From Thermophagus sp052400625 (GTDB lineage: Bacteria; Bacteroidota; Bacteroidia; Bacteroidales; Marinilabiliaceae), in assembly GCA_052400625.1 (NCBI GenBank), contig JBQTGH010000004.1: a DNA stretch of 64,000 nucleotides. The stretch is one strand, 5' to 3'. How positions within the stretch are numbered: the stretch's first letter is position 1; each line of letters begins with the position of its first letter. The position numbers were made by a program, and so were the translations under genes. The notes under the pieces were generated by a model. That model was given only the letters and a program-made list of their open reading frames with translations, had not been told where the DNA came from and ran no database searches. This document shows positions 45,403-54,745 of the stretch, one piece after another.

Positions 45403-46482
45403 TCAAATAAATTTTTTCACAACATAGGAAGCCATTTTATCTATTGACATCACCTCGTTGGCGGCTCCCAATTTAATTGCCTCTCTAGGCATTCCAAAAA
45501 CCACTGATGATTCTTCATCCTGGGCAATTGTATTAGCACCTGCCTCTTTCATTTCCAGAAGCCCTTTGGCGCCATCACTTCCCATTCCGGTAAGTAATAT
45601 TCCCAATGCATTTTGACCGGCATAACGAGCTGCCGACCGAAAGAGTACGTCAACAGAAGGACGATGTCTGTTAACCAGTGGTCCTTCTTTTACTTCTACA
45701 GAATACTCTTTCCCCGAACGTTTTAGCAACAAGTGATTATTCCCGGGAGCAATTAAGACTCGCCCCTGATATAGCTTATCTCCATTTTCAGCTTCTTTGA
45801 CTTCAAGCTTACATAATGCATTAAGACTCTTGGCAAAGGATCGGGTAAAGCCCTCAGGCATATGTTGAACAATAGCAATTCCCGGCATTTTTGCAGGTAG
45901 TACCTTCAGAAAAGCACGAATCGCTTCAGTTCCCCCTGTCGAAGCACCCAATACAATAATCTTCTCTGTATCTATAATTTTTTTATACGAAACGCCTTTT
46001 TGCAAAATAACATCGGCAGAGAATTTTGGTGCAACCCAATCAACTTGAGGGTGATTATTTATCTTGAGTCTTGTTAGCTTAGCCTGAGAAGCAGCTTTAA
46101 CGGCATCACACAGCAATATCTTGGAATCATTAATAAATTGCCCTGCGTTCATTGCGGGTTTGCCAATAATTTCGGAAGCCCCATATTCGAGGGCTTTCAT
46201 GGCCGTATCAGTGCCTTCCGTGGTCAATGAAGAAATCACTACCACAGGAATGGGGTGTTGAGACATAATCTTACGAAGGAACGTCAAACCATCCATCCGG
46301 GGCATTTCAATATCAAGGGTTATCACATCGGGAACCTCTTTCATAATCTTTTTTACAGCGATCAGAGGATCCGCAGCAGTTCCCATAACCTCAATATCAG
46401 GATCAGATTCCAGAATAGCGGACAGACTTTGTCTTACCACTGCAGAATCATCAACAACTAAAACCCGGATTTTTTTGCTCAT
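45403..46482 (-). CDS. cheB: CheB receiver-methylesterase
   Basis: 359 residues from ATG 46482, 7 bp after the cheD stop; an upstream TTG-type extension overlapping cheD is rejected. The N-terminal receiver has DD at 11-12, phospho-acceptor Asp57 in ITLDIEMP and a conserved Lys in GKP. The C-terminal methylesterase/deamidase domain has the Ser-His-Asp triad in GASTGG, VQHMPEGF and TGMGSDGAKG. It removes methyl groups from MCP glutamates once phosphorylated by CheA, giving adaptation opposite to CheR. Confidence 0.95.
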   Translation of the reverse strand: MSKKIRVLVVDDSAVVRQSLSAILESDPDIEVMGTAADPLIAVKKIMKEVPDVITLDIEMPRMDGLTFLRKIMSQHPIPVVVISSLTTEGTDTAMKALEYGASEIIGKPAMNAGQFINDSKILLCDAVKAASQAKLTRLKINNHPQVDWVAPKFSADVILQKGVSYKKIIDTEKIIVLGASTGGTEAIRAFLKVLPAKMPGIAIVQHMPEGFTRSFAKSLNALCKLEVKEAENGDKLYQGRVLIAPGNNHLLLKRSGKEYSVEVKEGPLVNRHRPSVDVLFRSAARYAGQNALGILLTGMGSDGAKGLLEMKEAGANTIAQDEESSVVFGMPREAIKLGAANEVMSIDKMASYVVKKFI

Positions 46483-46489
46483 TTTAATA

Positions 46490-46963
46490 CTACTGTTCCT
46501 TTTTATCCAAAAACTTATGCCGTACCTCACCTGTGTCTGTAAAAAAAAGGATTTTTCGTCCTTTTCGCCCTCCAGTACTGGAGGCTACAACCGGAATACC
46601 TTTTTCTTCAAGTATGAGCCGTGCCACCCTAATATTTCGTTCGCCTATTAAAGTCCCGTTTGCGCCACTCTCAATTAGTTCCCCGCCCCCAAAAATTTTG
46701 GCTTTAAGGTTTTCCCTTCTTGCGCCCAAATATGCCATACGTTCCAACAACTTGTCGATGGCTATATTTCCATATTTTGGAGAAGCCAAATCGTTTCCGT
46801 TCCAGGTGGGGAGCATGTAATGGTTAATACCGCCAATTTTTGTTACCGGATCCCACAGGCAAATGGCCACACACGATCCCAGGATGGTTTTAACCACATA
46901 TGGTTCTTTACTGGCAAACAACGTGGATGGATATAAAAAATGTTGTGAATATTGTTGCTCCAT
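46490..46963 (-). CDS. cheD: CheD receptor glutamine deamidase
   Basis: 157 residues of the CheD family, which deamidates specific MCP glutamines and in some bacteria interacts with CheC. The catalytic Cys31 in LGSCVAICLWD and His48 in GGINHYMLP are present, as are the conserved KIFGGG and IGERNI motifs. It lies 12 bp after the kinase-like gene and 7 bp before cheB. No cheC gene is seen in the window. Confidence 0.95.
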   Translation of the reverse strand: MEQQYSQHFLYPSTLFASKEPYVVKTILGSCVAICLWDPVTKIGGINHYMLPTWNGNDLASPKYGNIAIDKLLERMAYLGARRENLKAKIFGGGELIESGANGTLIGERNIRVARLILEEKGIPVVASSTGGRKGRKILFFTDTGEVRHKFLDKKEQ

Positions 46964-46975
46964 TTAACAAAAACC

Positions 46976-47875
46976 TTAAAAAATCTCATCACCATCGTCA
47001 AAAAAGATGTCATTTCCTTCACCGCTAAAACCATCAACAACATTTTTTGCCTCCGGTAAATGAATGGTAAAGGTCGATCCTTCGCCTTTCCGGCTCTCAA
47101 TTTCTATATCGCCACCCAACACATCTAGAAGCGCTTTAGTGATTGAAAGTCCAAGCCCATGCCCTCGATTGATGGAGTTAATGCCGGTATCCAGTCTTTT
47201 AAACCGCTCGAATATAATTTTTTGGTTTTTTTCAGAAATACCTGTTCCGAAATCCCGAACAGAAAAGCTTAAAACTTCTTCATTCGCCCAAACTTTTATA
47301 ATCACCTTCCCATCTTTATAACTATACTTCAAGGCATTATTGAGCAAATTACTCAGAATCAACTTAAGCTTTTCGCTATCTGTTTTAAAGTAAAAATTCT
47401 TTCCAAAGCCGTATTCGATGGCCCACTCAAACTCAATCTCAATTCCCATTTTTCGGGCGACCAAGCTAAAGGCATCTATAATACTTTGAATTATTCCTCT
47501 TATATTGACTTTGGAAATGTTTGGCGCTACTTCTCCCGCTTCAATTTTAGCGGCAACAAAAATATTTCTCAGCTGAAAGTCGAGATTAAAAGCCTCGCTA
47601 TGAATCAATGCTACCATTGAAACCACTTTTTTCCAATCGTTTTTCTCAACTGAAAGAATGGACTTGGATAACCCTAAAATAGATGTGAAGGGGTTAACAA
47701 TCTCATTGGAGATATTGGAAATAAAGTGGCTCTTAAGAGCTTCAGATTCTCTGAGTTTTTTGGTTACCTCCTGCAATTCTCTTGTGAGCATCTGAACTTC
47801 CTGCTCAAATTTCTTTCGCTCGTTAAGCCTCTCCCGTATTTCTTTCAATAGCTGTCTGTCACTAATATTTGTCAT
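46976..47875 (-). CDS. Histidine-kinase-like protein lacking the phospho-acceptor His
   Basis: The 299 residues hold an N-terminal coiled coil (about 5-48), a HisKA-like dimerisation helix and a HATPase domain (about 155-275). The HATPase is complete: N box LSNLLNNALKYS, G1 VRDFGTGIS, F box FERFKRL, G2 GHGLGLSITKALL. The H box reads FISNISNEIVNPF where active kinases have FxxNxSHExRTP. Asn57 (codon AAT at 47705-47707) replaces His, and T-P of the phosphatase-type motif is also altered. It has no sensor domain or membrane segment. It may be a pseudokinase or a scaffold. It sits between cheR and cheD (12-bp gap). Confidence 0.82.
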   Translation of the reverse strand: MTNISDRQLLKEIRERLNERKKFEQEVQMLTRELQEVTKKLRESEALKSHFISNISNEIVNPFTSILGLSKSILSVEKNDWKKVVSMVALIHSEAFNLDFQLRNIFVAAKIEAGEVAPNISKVNIRGIIQSIIDAFSLVARKMGIEIEFEWAIEYGFGKNFYFKTDSEKLKLILSNLLNNALKYSYKDGKVIIKVWANEEVLSFSVRDFGTGISEKNQKIIFERFKRLDTGINSINRGHGLGLSITKALLDVLGGDIEIESRKGEGSTFTIHLPEAKNVVDGFSGEGNDIFFDDGDEIF

Positions 47876-47957
47876 AATGCATCATTTAAAAAGCGTCATC
47901 GTATTATTAAATATCACTTTATAACCATTTTAAACCAAAAACTCTAAATCTCATTCT

Positions 47958-48830
47958 TTATTTCCGCCTAAAAATAGTAGGTTTAACATGTTCTAGCGGA
48001 ACATTCATTCCCGAAAGGGATTCAGAATGACCTATAAAAAAATAGCCGTCTGGTCTCAGGTGTCTGCACAGACGGTTGATAACTTTCTCTTGGGTTATCC
48101 GATCAAAATATATCAGGACATTCCGGCAAAAAATCACATCAAACCCCTCCTCCTCGGCATAAGACTGATCCATCAAATTCAGATATTTAAACCTGATACT
48201 CTTCTGTAGTTCAGGAATCACTCTAACCGTGGGATTCAATCTGTCCTTACTTCTTAAAAAATAGCGTTTTTTCAGCAGGCCGGGAACCATATCTATTTTT
48301 GATTCCTTATAAATTCCTTTAATCCCCTTCTCCAACATTTGAGTAGAAATATCGGTTCCCAAAATTTGGTAGCGAAAACCTGGGTGATTCAGTTTAAATT
48401 CATTAAGTACAATGGCAATGGTATACCCTTCCTCCCCACTAGACACACCAGCACTCCAAACTTTGAAGGGTCCTTTAGCAGCTTCTCTTTTTGAAAAAGC
48501 CGGTAAAACACTCTCTTGCAAAAATTGAAAATGTATCGGTTCTCTGAAAAAATCGGTTTTATTGGTTGTTACTACATTCAAAAAATTCAATAGTTCTTTT
48601 TCCTGGCCCTCCCTGCTGAAGAAAAAATCACGATACTCGGAATAAGATTTCATCTTTAAATCGCGAATCCTTTTCAATAATCGCCCCTGCAACATCAACC
48701 GCTTAACCGGAGGCATCTTAATCCCGTATTCCCGATAAATATAGGTACTAAAGGCCTGAAAATCTTTTTCAGACAATTCTGCCTTAAAACAATCGAGTCC
48801 TTTATTATTAACACCTCTTTCTTCAGCCAT
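47958..48830 (-). CDS. cheR: CheR chemoreceptor methyltransferase (first copy)
   Basis: 290 residues from ATG 48830, 7 bp after the cheW-2 stop; the longer frame would overlap cheW. CheR motifs are complete: NKTDFFREPIHFQFL, WSAGVSSGEEGYTIA for SAM, GTDISTQMLEKG, and FCRNVLIYFDRITQE, ending FIGHSESLSGM. It would methylate MCP glutamates. The MCP of this operon carries a C-terminal NYEKF tail that resembles a CheR-docking pentapeptide, and the beta-subdomain that binds such tails is expected here. Confidence 0.94.
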   Translation of the reverse strand: MAEERGVNNKGLDCFKAELSEKDFQAFSTYIYREYGIKMPPVKRLMLQGRLLKRIRDLKMKSYSEYRDFFFSREGQEKELLNFLNVVTTNKTDFFREPIHFQFLQESVLPAFSKREAAKGPFKVWSAGVSSGEEGYTIAIVLNEFKLNHPGFRYQILGTDISTQMLEKGIKGIYKESKIDMVPGLLKKRYFLRSKDRLNPTVRVIPELQKSIRFKYLNLMDQSYAEEEGFDVIFCRNVLIYFDRITQEKVINRLCRHLRPDGYFFIGHSESLSGMNVPLEHVKPTIFRRK

Positions 48831-48837
48831 TTCTTTA

Positions 48838-49314
48838 CTACTTCTGTTCTTTGGCGTCCAATAAAATTTTATCCATTTCAACTATCTCTTTATCGGTAAA
48901 CACCTTATCAGTGTTGAGCACCAACACAAATGTATCCTCATAGTTAAAAGATCCAGCCACATAACCTGGTTTATATTCCTGCCGGATAGGTTTCAATTGG
49001 TCTGCCTCAATTTCTAATACATCCGCTACAGAATCAACCAAGATTGCAACCCGAAAAGTATTCGATTCTCCCGGCTTTTGTAAATTAAGCACAATAAAAA
49101 CCGTGTTTTGATTCGCCTTTACGGATCCCAACCTGAATTTAATTCCGGTATCAATTACCGGAATAATCTCATTTCTAAACTCCATCAAACCAATCACAAA
49201 CTCAGTTTGTTTTGGAACAGGCTTGGGCTTTTCATATTCACGAATCTCCAAGACCTGTGATACATGAATCGCAAAGATCTCTTCTGCAAGTCTGAATGTC
49301 AGATAGGACTCCAT
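48838..49314 (-). CDS. cheW: CheW coupling protein 2
   Basis: 158 residues forming a single CheW/SH3-like domain: YLTFRLAEEIFAIHVSQVLEI, GLMEFRNEIIPVIDTGIKF, and VDSVADVLEIEADQLKPI. It couples CheA to receptors. It lies 34 bp after cheW-1. Having two unlike CheWs in one operon suggests array-building roles for different receptors or ring positions. Confidence 0.92.
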   Translation of the reverse strand: MESYLTFRLAEEIFAIHVSQVLEIREYEKPKPVPKQTEFVIGLMEFRNEIIPVIDTGIKFRLGSVKANQNTVFIVLNLQKPGESNTFRVAILVDSVADVLEIEADQLKPIRQEYKPGYVAGSFNYEDTFVLVLNTDKVFTDKEIVEMDKILLDAKEQK

Positions 49315-49348
49315 CTATCTTTGTTAAAATTAAAATTCAATAATTCGT

Positions 49349-49801
49349 TTAAACTTCTGCCACTCTGATTAATTCCTGCACATCAATAATGTGCACAAAT
49401 TGATTGTCGAACAGAAAGGTTCCCAAAAAATTTTTCAGTAGGCTCTTTCCCATATCGGCAACTGTCGGTTTTAGCTCAAGGTCTTCTCCTTCAATAACTT
49501 CTTTAACCATATCAACCATCAACCCTAGATTGTTCTCTTGCTGCTCATCAGGAGATACAACAATAATGGCCGTATCATTTGTAACCTTATCGTTGGAGAA
49601 CCCCATCATAACTCTTAAATCAACGACAGGAACAATATTCCCGTGAAGATTTATCAATCCTTTCATAAATTCGGGCGTGTTAGGGACCCTGGTAATGTCT
49701 GTTACTTCCAGGATGTGATTCACCTTCATGGCATCCAGAGCAAAAAACTCATCATCCACCCTAAAGGATAAAAGTGTAGTATTCTGTTGTTGCCCGGCCA
49801 T
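49349..49801 (-). CDS. cheW: CheW coupling protein 1
   Basis: A 150-residue single CheW domain: LLSFRVDDEFFALDAMKVNHIL, GLINLHGNIVPVVDLRVMMGF, MVDMVKEVIEGEDLELKP and FLFDNQFVHIIDVQEL. Its start is 3 bp after the cheA stop, implying translational coupling. It couples CheA to the MCP. Confidence 0.93.
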   Translation of the reverse strand: MAGQQQNTTLLSFRVDDEFFALDAMKVNHILEVTDITRVPNTPEFMKGLINLHGNIVPVVDLRVMMGFSNDKVTNDTAIIVVSPDEQQENNLGLMVDMVKEVIEGEDLELKPTVADMGKSLLKNFLGTFLFDNQFVHIIDVQELIRVAEV

Positions 49802-49804
49802 ATT

Positions 49805-51892
49805 TTATTCTTTTGTCATTTTATTATTTCTTTCCCGGTATTTTCCCGCGGAATTCAATTGTAATAATCTATTAGAATCGATAACCATTGCGATGGATCC
49901 ATCCCCCAACACAGAAGCTCCGGATATCACCTGATGTCGTTGGAGATAACGCCCCATAGGTTTTACCACAGTTTGGTGTTCTCCCAAAACTTCATCAACC
50001 AATAATCCCAACTTTTTATTTTCATGACGAATCAGTACCATTTGAATATTCTGACTTTCCTCTATTTCTTCATTAAAAGCCTCCCGCACATCAACATAAG
50101 GGATCTGTTCTTGTTCGAGAATGACTACTTTATTGAACGAATCCTTCAACTGCGTTCTATCTAAGGAATAGATCTTTTCGATGGCAGAAATAGGTACCAC
50201 ATATTTATTTTGGCCTACTTTCACCAATAAACCATCTATAATTGATAAGGTTAATGGCAAACGTAGCGTAATGGTAGTTCCTTTACCAACTTCCGAATCA
50301 ATGGTTACTTCTCCACGAATTTCTGATATTTTCTTCCGGACAACGTCCATTCCAACACCACGTCCAGATACATCGGAAACAGTCTCTCTAGTAGAAAAAC
50401 CACTCATAAAAACCAAGTCCAGAATCTCCTTCCGGGACAATTCATCTGACTCCTGAATTAACCCCTTTCGTATCGCTTTCAGCCTAATGTCTTTAACATC
50501 AATACCTTTACCGTCATCTGTCACTTCGATCATGACGTTGGCGCCTTCATAATAAGCTTTAAAATAGATATTTCCTTTAGGCGATTTTCCTACAGCAACC
50601 CTGTCATCAGGGTTTTCAATCCCATGATCAACAGAATTCCGTAGAATGTGAAGAAGTGGGTCTGTTAAATGCTCAATAATATTCTTATCCAGCTCGATAT
50701 CACCGCCTTCAATTACAAACTCTATTTCTTTTCCCAGCTCTTTCGACAAATCCCTTACCAACCTTTGGAAACGCATCAATTCACTTTGCATAGGAATTAG
50801 ACTGATTTCAAAGGCATTATCTCTTAATTGTTTCGAAAGTTTCTGAACATTCTCCGCCAATGCAAGAATATCAATATCGCCACTTTTCTCGGCATAAACG
50901 CTTAACTGGGCCTGAGTTGTTACCAATTCACTAACAAGGTTAACCAGTTCATCAATTTTCTTGGAAGCAACCCTTATACTGGATATTTTATGTTCCTTTA
51001 TCTGGCTTTTTTGTTTTTTACGGCCACCATTGTTGTTTTTTGATGCCCCTCCCGCTTTTTTCTGATCGATATTATTCAGTAAGGATTTTAAATCGTCCCC
51101 TTTAATGAGCTTGTTAGAATTACGGGCATCAGCAATCATCTGCTCTACAGGAGGCAAGATTTTAAGCGGTCCACTTCCAACTTCTTCAATTGAAAGTTCA
51201 CATTCATCTTCCACAAAAATAAAGACATCCTTTATCTCATTCAGAGATTCGGAAGTAGAAAGGAGAATTTGCCATACACAATAAATGTTTTTCGGATCCA
51301 GAACATCAAAGCCGGGAATTTTATGCGTGTAAACGATACTTTGTCCATTCCCCAATGCATGCAAATCATCGAGCAAAAACAATGGATTAGTCCCGTTTTG
51401 CAATAAATTCTCCCCAGGCACAAATGAAATAAGGTAAATTTTCTCTCCCGAACCGGTTTCTGTAGCTCCTTTTTCTGAAGAGTCATGGTCTGTTCCCTTA
51501 CTTGCCTTCCCTCCCGACTGGAGAAATGTCTGAATCCTATCCATTAATTGGTGAAATTCATCCAAATCCTCATTATCGGTCAGGTCACCTTTTTCAAGCA
51601 AATATTTAATTTCATCAACGGCTGTAAAAGTCAGAGAAACCAAATCCTGAGTTACCTCAAGTTTGTCATTTCGAACCTGGTCAAATATACTTTCTAGGTG
51701 GTGTGTGAATTCGCTAAGGTGATTAAACCCAAACATAGCCCCACCACCTTTTAACGAATGCATGGCCCGAAAGATGCGCTCAATAAGATCCTTGCTCTGC
51801 ATATCATTTTCGAGAGCAAAAAGAGCTTCTTCCAGATCATTCACATTATCCAGAGATTCTTCTACAAACTTGGCTTTAAATTTATCAATCAT
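49805..51892 (-). CDS. cheA: CheA chemosensory histidine kinase
   Basis: The 695 residues hold an HPt domain with phospho-acceptor His45 in AMHSLKGGGAMFGF, then a middle domain (about 150-255, with VPGENLLQNGTNPLFLLDDL) of a type common in non-enteric CheA. A dimerisation helix pair follows (KKIDELVNLVSELVTTQAQL), then the HATPase domain (HILRNSVDHGIENPDD, DDGKGI, SGRGVGMDVV) and a C-terminal CheW-like domain (about 555-690). It autophosphorylates in receptor arrays and passes phosphate to CheY and CheB. The gene follows cheY by 81 bp. Confidence 0.96.
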   Translation of the reverse strand: MIDKFKAKFVEESLDNVNDLEEALFALENDMQSKDLIERIFRAMHSLKGGGAMFGFNHLSEFTHHLESIFDQVRNDKLEVTQDLVSLTFTAVDEIKYLLEKGDLTDNEDLDEFHQLMDRIQTFLQSGGKASKGTDHDSSEKGATETGSGEKIYLISFVPGENLLQNGTNPLFLLDDLHALGNGQSIVYTHKIPGFDVLDPKNIYCVWQILLSTSESLNEIKDVFIFVEDECELSIEEVGSGPLKILPPVEQMIADARNSNKLIKGDDLKSLLNNIDQKKAGGASKNNNGGRKKQKSQIKEHKISSIRVASKKIDELVNLVSELVTTQAQLSVYAEKSGDIDILALAENVQKLSKQLRDNAFEISLIPMQSELMRFQRLVRDLSKELGKEIEFVIEGGDIELDKNIIEHLTDPLLHILRNSVDHGIENPDDRVAVGKSPKGNIYFKAYYEGANVMIEVTDDGKGIDVKDIRLKAIRKGLIQESDELSRKEILDLVFMSGFSTRETVSDVSGRGVGMDVVRKKISEIRGEVTIDSEVGKGTTITLRLPLTLSIIDGLLVKVGQNKYVVPISAIEKIYSLDRTQLKDSFNKVVILEQEQIPYVDVREAFNEEIEESQNIQMVLIRHENKKLGLLVDEVLGEHQTVVKPMGRYLQRHQVISGASVLGDGSIAMVIDSNRLLQLNSAGKYRERNNKMTKE

Positions 51893-51973
51893 ATTCGTTT
51901 GCGGTTTCGCACATTTATTGTGGCCAAAAAGAAATTGGCTACCAGCTTGGCGTGCACCTGTTACTTAGGAAAT

Positions 51974-52339
51974 TTAGCGAAGCACCCTGGAAATTGCACT
52001 TAATAATTTGGCAGGAACAAATGGTTTAATAATCCACCCGGTTGCGCCGGCCTGTTTGGCTTCCATCTTTTTGGCTGCCTGAGATTCGGTGGTCAGAAAC
52101 AAAATGGGAATATGTTTATAATTATCCATTTCCCTAACTTTCCGGATCAGCTCCAAACCATCCATATTAGGCATATGAAGATCGGTAATAATGATATCTA
52201 TTGGCCTGCCATCCAGAAATTTAAGGGCATCTTGCCCATCGACGCCGACAAGCACATCATACCCTTCGTTTTGTAGTGTGAAATTCACCACCTCCCGGAT
52301 ACTTTCGGAATCATCAACAATAAGAACTGTTTTTGCCAT
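51974..52339 (-). CDS. cheY: CheY-type single-domain response regulator
   Basis: 121 residues with an intact receiver: Asp9-Asp10, phospho-acceptor Asp53 in IITDLHMP, switch Thr83-Thr84 in FLTTES and Lys105 in IIKPF. It is the diffusible output of CheA. No flagellar switch genes are in the window, so its target is probably not FliM. The gene is separated by 4 bp from the STAS gene. Confidence 0.94.
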   Translation of the reverse strand: MAKTVLIVDDSESIREVVNFTLQNEGYDVLVGVDGQDALKFLDGRPIDIIITDLHMPNMDGLELIRKVREMDNYKHIPILFLTTESQAAKKMEAKQAGATGWIIKPFVPAKLLSAISRVLR

Positions 52340-52343
52340 ATGC

Positions 52344-52673
52344 TTATTTGTTTACAGGATTACAACTTAATAATTTGGAAAACCCACTATTGGATATTAA
52401 ACTCAACAATTCGTCGGGCAATGAGCCCGAAGCTGAAAATTTTCGTTGATTCGATTCTGCAGTGGCCTTTATCGACTCCAATAACTGCAGAAAGGTGATA
52501 TCCAAATTATCAGGGTTCTCCACCTTTACAACTATATCTTTTGAAAAATGGATCTTTTTTCCAACAAGGTCTTTAATGTTTTGGATATAATTAATAGTTA
52601 GTTGACCGGAAAAAGTCACTACTTGGCTATCTCCTTCTTTACTTATTTGAACTGAATAATTTTCATCACTCAT
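52344..52673 (-). CDS. STAS-domain protein
   Basis: A 109-residue STAS domain (YSVQISKEGDSQVVTFSGQL, LDITFLQLLESIKAT). Such domains act in partner switches as anti-anti-sigma-like proteins. The usual phospho-acceptor Ser in a D-S-S-G motif is not obvious: at that place the sequence reads NPDNLDITFLQ. STAS proteins beside cheY-cheA recur in several Bacteroidota and delta-proteobacteria chemosensory operons. It is the first gene of the compact block STAS-cheY-cheA-cheW. Confidence 0.82.
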   Translation of the reverse strand: MSDENYSVQISKEGDSQVVTFSGQLTINYIQNIKDLVGKKIHFSKDIVVKVENPDNLDITFLQLLESIKATAESNQRKFSASGSLPDELLSLISNSGFSKLLSCNPVNK

Positions 52674-52832
52674 AATGAAACCTGGCTAAATTTTTATAAA
52701 CCTCAAGGGTTGCATGAGTTTTATCTGGCATACCTGTTTTTATCTTCCATTTCCTCTTAAATAAAAATTCTTAAAGGAACACTGACTGAATACTTTTTTC
52801 TTTTCTGGTATACAATCAAAAAGGCTATCCCA

Positions 52833-52840
52833 CAAATATA
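52833..52840 (-). promoter_or_regulatory. -7 box upstream of the STAS-cheY-cheA block
   Basis: On the minus strand it reads TATATTTG, 160 bp before the STAS start, within the gap after the MCP gene. There is no TTG at the right distance. Confidence 0.35.
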
Positions 52841-52883
52841 CCACTCAGATACATCTATAATTATACCCCCTCAAAAAAAATCA

Positions 52884-54635
52884 TTAAAACTTCTCATAAT
52901 TATCCAGATCGAATTCCTTTCCCAAATCGGAAAGGTCAGGCTTATTCCCTTTTAAATCCTTCGAAAGAGGCAATTTCTCATTGCTGCCTGAATTTGCGGG
53001 TTCATCTTCGGAAGACTTATCGTTATCGGAATATCTTTGCCTTTTAGCCGGATCATCTGTTCCAGATTCAAGATCGTCCACTTGAGTATCATCTTCTCCA
53101 ATGTTAAAAATGCTCACAGCTTTTTGTAAGTTACGCGCAAGTCCTGCAAGTTGTTCCGAAGACTGGGTCAACTCATCGGAAGAAGAAGCATTTTCCTGAG
53201 TAATCAGGTTTAATTGCTGCATAGCCTGATTGATTTGATCGGCTCCAGTTTTTTGCTCCAAACTTGCGGCAGCTATTTCCTTAATCAGTTGGGTCGTTTT
53301 TTCAATCTCGGGAACCAGCATTTTGGTTTTATCACCGGCCTCTTTAGAAACCTTCAAACCTTTGGCCACCAAATTAACAATTTCATCTGCTGCAGATTTA
53401 CTTTTTTCAGCCAATTTACGAACCTCGGCTGCCACAACAGAAAATCCTCGACCATGTTCCCCAGCCCGAGCTGCTTCAACTGCAGCATTCAAAGCAAGAA
53501 TGTTCGTCTGAAAAGCAATATCACTAATCACCGAAATACGTTCTGCAATATCTTCCATTGCTTTCGCCGCTTCCGATGATAATTCATTAGCTATATTGAC
53601 TTCACGCGCCGTATCAACAGTAATTTTTTCTGTTTGAATGGCATTGTCGGTATTCTGATCAATATTTGCCACCATCTCTTCAATAGAAGTAGACACCTCT
53701 TCAGCGGAGGCAGCCTGATCTGCAGAACCACGAGACATCTGAAGAGAACTGTCTCTTAGATTTCGGCTGGAATGAACCAAATCTCTGGCATTTTGCTTGA
53801 TCGAAAACACAATACCCTTTAGATTTTTGGCCATTGTCCCTAGCTCTTTGGCCAGGATTCCAATTTCATCTTCCTGATTAATTTCAATCTGAGCTGTCAA
53901 ATCCCCATTCCCAAACAATTGAGCAAATTTCACCCCTTTCAGAAGCGGTTTAACAATAGAAGAATATAACACATAACCGATAATTGCCGAAGCTGCAGTC
54001 AGTATTATGCTCATGATAATCATATACCATGTAAAAGACGAAAAAATGGAGTGCATACTTCCAAGTGAAGACTCATAATCACTAAGATATTTCTCTTCCA
54101 GCTTAGAAACTTCACCAATTATTTCGTCACTTAAATTCATAACCTCTCCACCTTCAACGACCATTGGTTCCACTTCAAATAAAACCATAGGATCATCATA
54201 GGCTTCAAACGAATTCAATGCCAGCATAATCTTCTTATGCATGGCAAATAAAGAATCGGTTTTATGAAATATCCCTTCCAATACATTCTTTTCGTCCTTG
54301 TTTTCCCACATCTCCGAAAGTTGACGGAGATCATTTTTAATGGTCGGAAATTCGGTTTCATGAATTTCTGCAAGTTTAACTTTATCAGGAGTATTGGCCT
54401 GGCGATCGATGTAAACCCAATTTTTTATTAGCATCTTGGTTTGGGTCACTGTCATTCCCAAATCACCTAATTTTTCAACACTGGGTGAATAGATGGTGGT
54501 AACATCCATCGTTAAGCTTCTGCTTCGCGAAAGGATACTCAAAGTCAAAACCGAATTAATAAGAATTGCCAGTAATATTATTCCAAAGCCAGCAACTAAC
54601 TTTTGGGCGATATTAAATTTAACTTTCATCTTCAT
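52884..54635 (-). CDS. Methyl-accepting chemotaxis protein with 4-helix-bundle sensor and C-terminal tether
   Basis: About 583 residues from the ATG at 54635; a longer frame adds 20 residues lacking a reason. The order is membrane helix (about 11-33), a periplasmic all-helical 4HB-MCP-type sensor (about 35-195), a second helix (about 200-222), HAMP, and the cytoplasmic signalling coiled coil with the hairpin tip IAFQTNILALNAAVEAARAGEHGRGFSVVA. The final ~70 residues are acidic and disordered and end in NYEKF, fitting the x-aromatic-x-x-aromatic pentapeptide that tethers CheR and CheB. It is the only MCP in the window and would be the main receptor of the array. Confidence 0.93.
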   Translation of the reverse strand: MKMKVKFNIAQKLVAGFGIILLAILINSVLTLSILSRSRSLTMDVTTIYSPSVEKLGDLGMTVTQTKMLIKNWVYIDRQANTPDKVKLAEIHETEFPTIKNDLRQLSEMWENKDEKNVLEGIFHKTDSLFAMHKKIMLALNSFEAYDDPMVLFEVEPMVVEGGEVMNLSDEIIGEVSKLEEKYLSDYESSLGSMHSIFSSFTWYMIIMSIILTAASAIIGYVLYSSIVKPLLKGVKFAQLFGNGDLTAQIEINQEDEIGILAKELGTMAKNLKGIVFSIKQNARDLVHSSRNLRDSSLQMSRGSADQAASAEEVSTSIEEMVANIDQNTDNAIQTEKITVDTAREVNIANELSSEAAKAMEDIAERISVISDIAFQTNILALNAAVEAARAGEHGRGFSVVAAEVRKLAEKSKSAADEIVNLVAKGLKVSKEAGDKTKMLVPEIEKTTQLIKEIAAASLEQKTGADQINQAMQQLNLITQENASSSDELTQSSEQLAGLARNLQKAVSIFNIGEDDTQVDDLESGTDDPAKRQRYSDNDKSSEDEPANSGSNEKLPLSKDLKGNKPDLSDLGKEFDLDNYEKF

Positions 54636-54745
54636 GAATAAATATTTTGCTAACCGAGCCTGTCGGACTTTATTCTGAAAAAAATTCCGGAACATTGGTC
54701 TTTTCCGGACCCGTCGTATTTATTATTTTTTTAATTGAATTTTGG

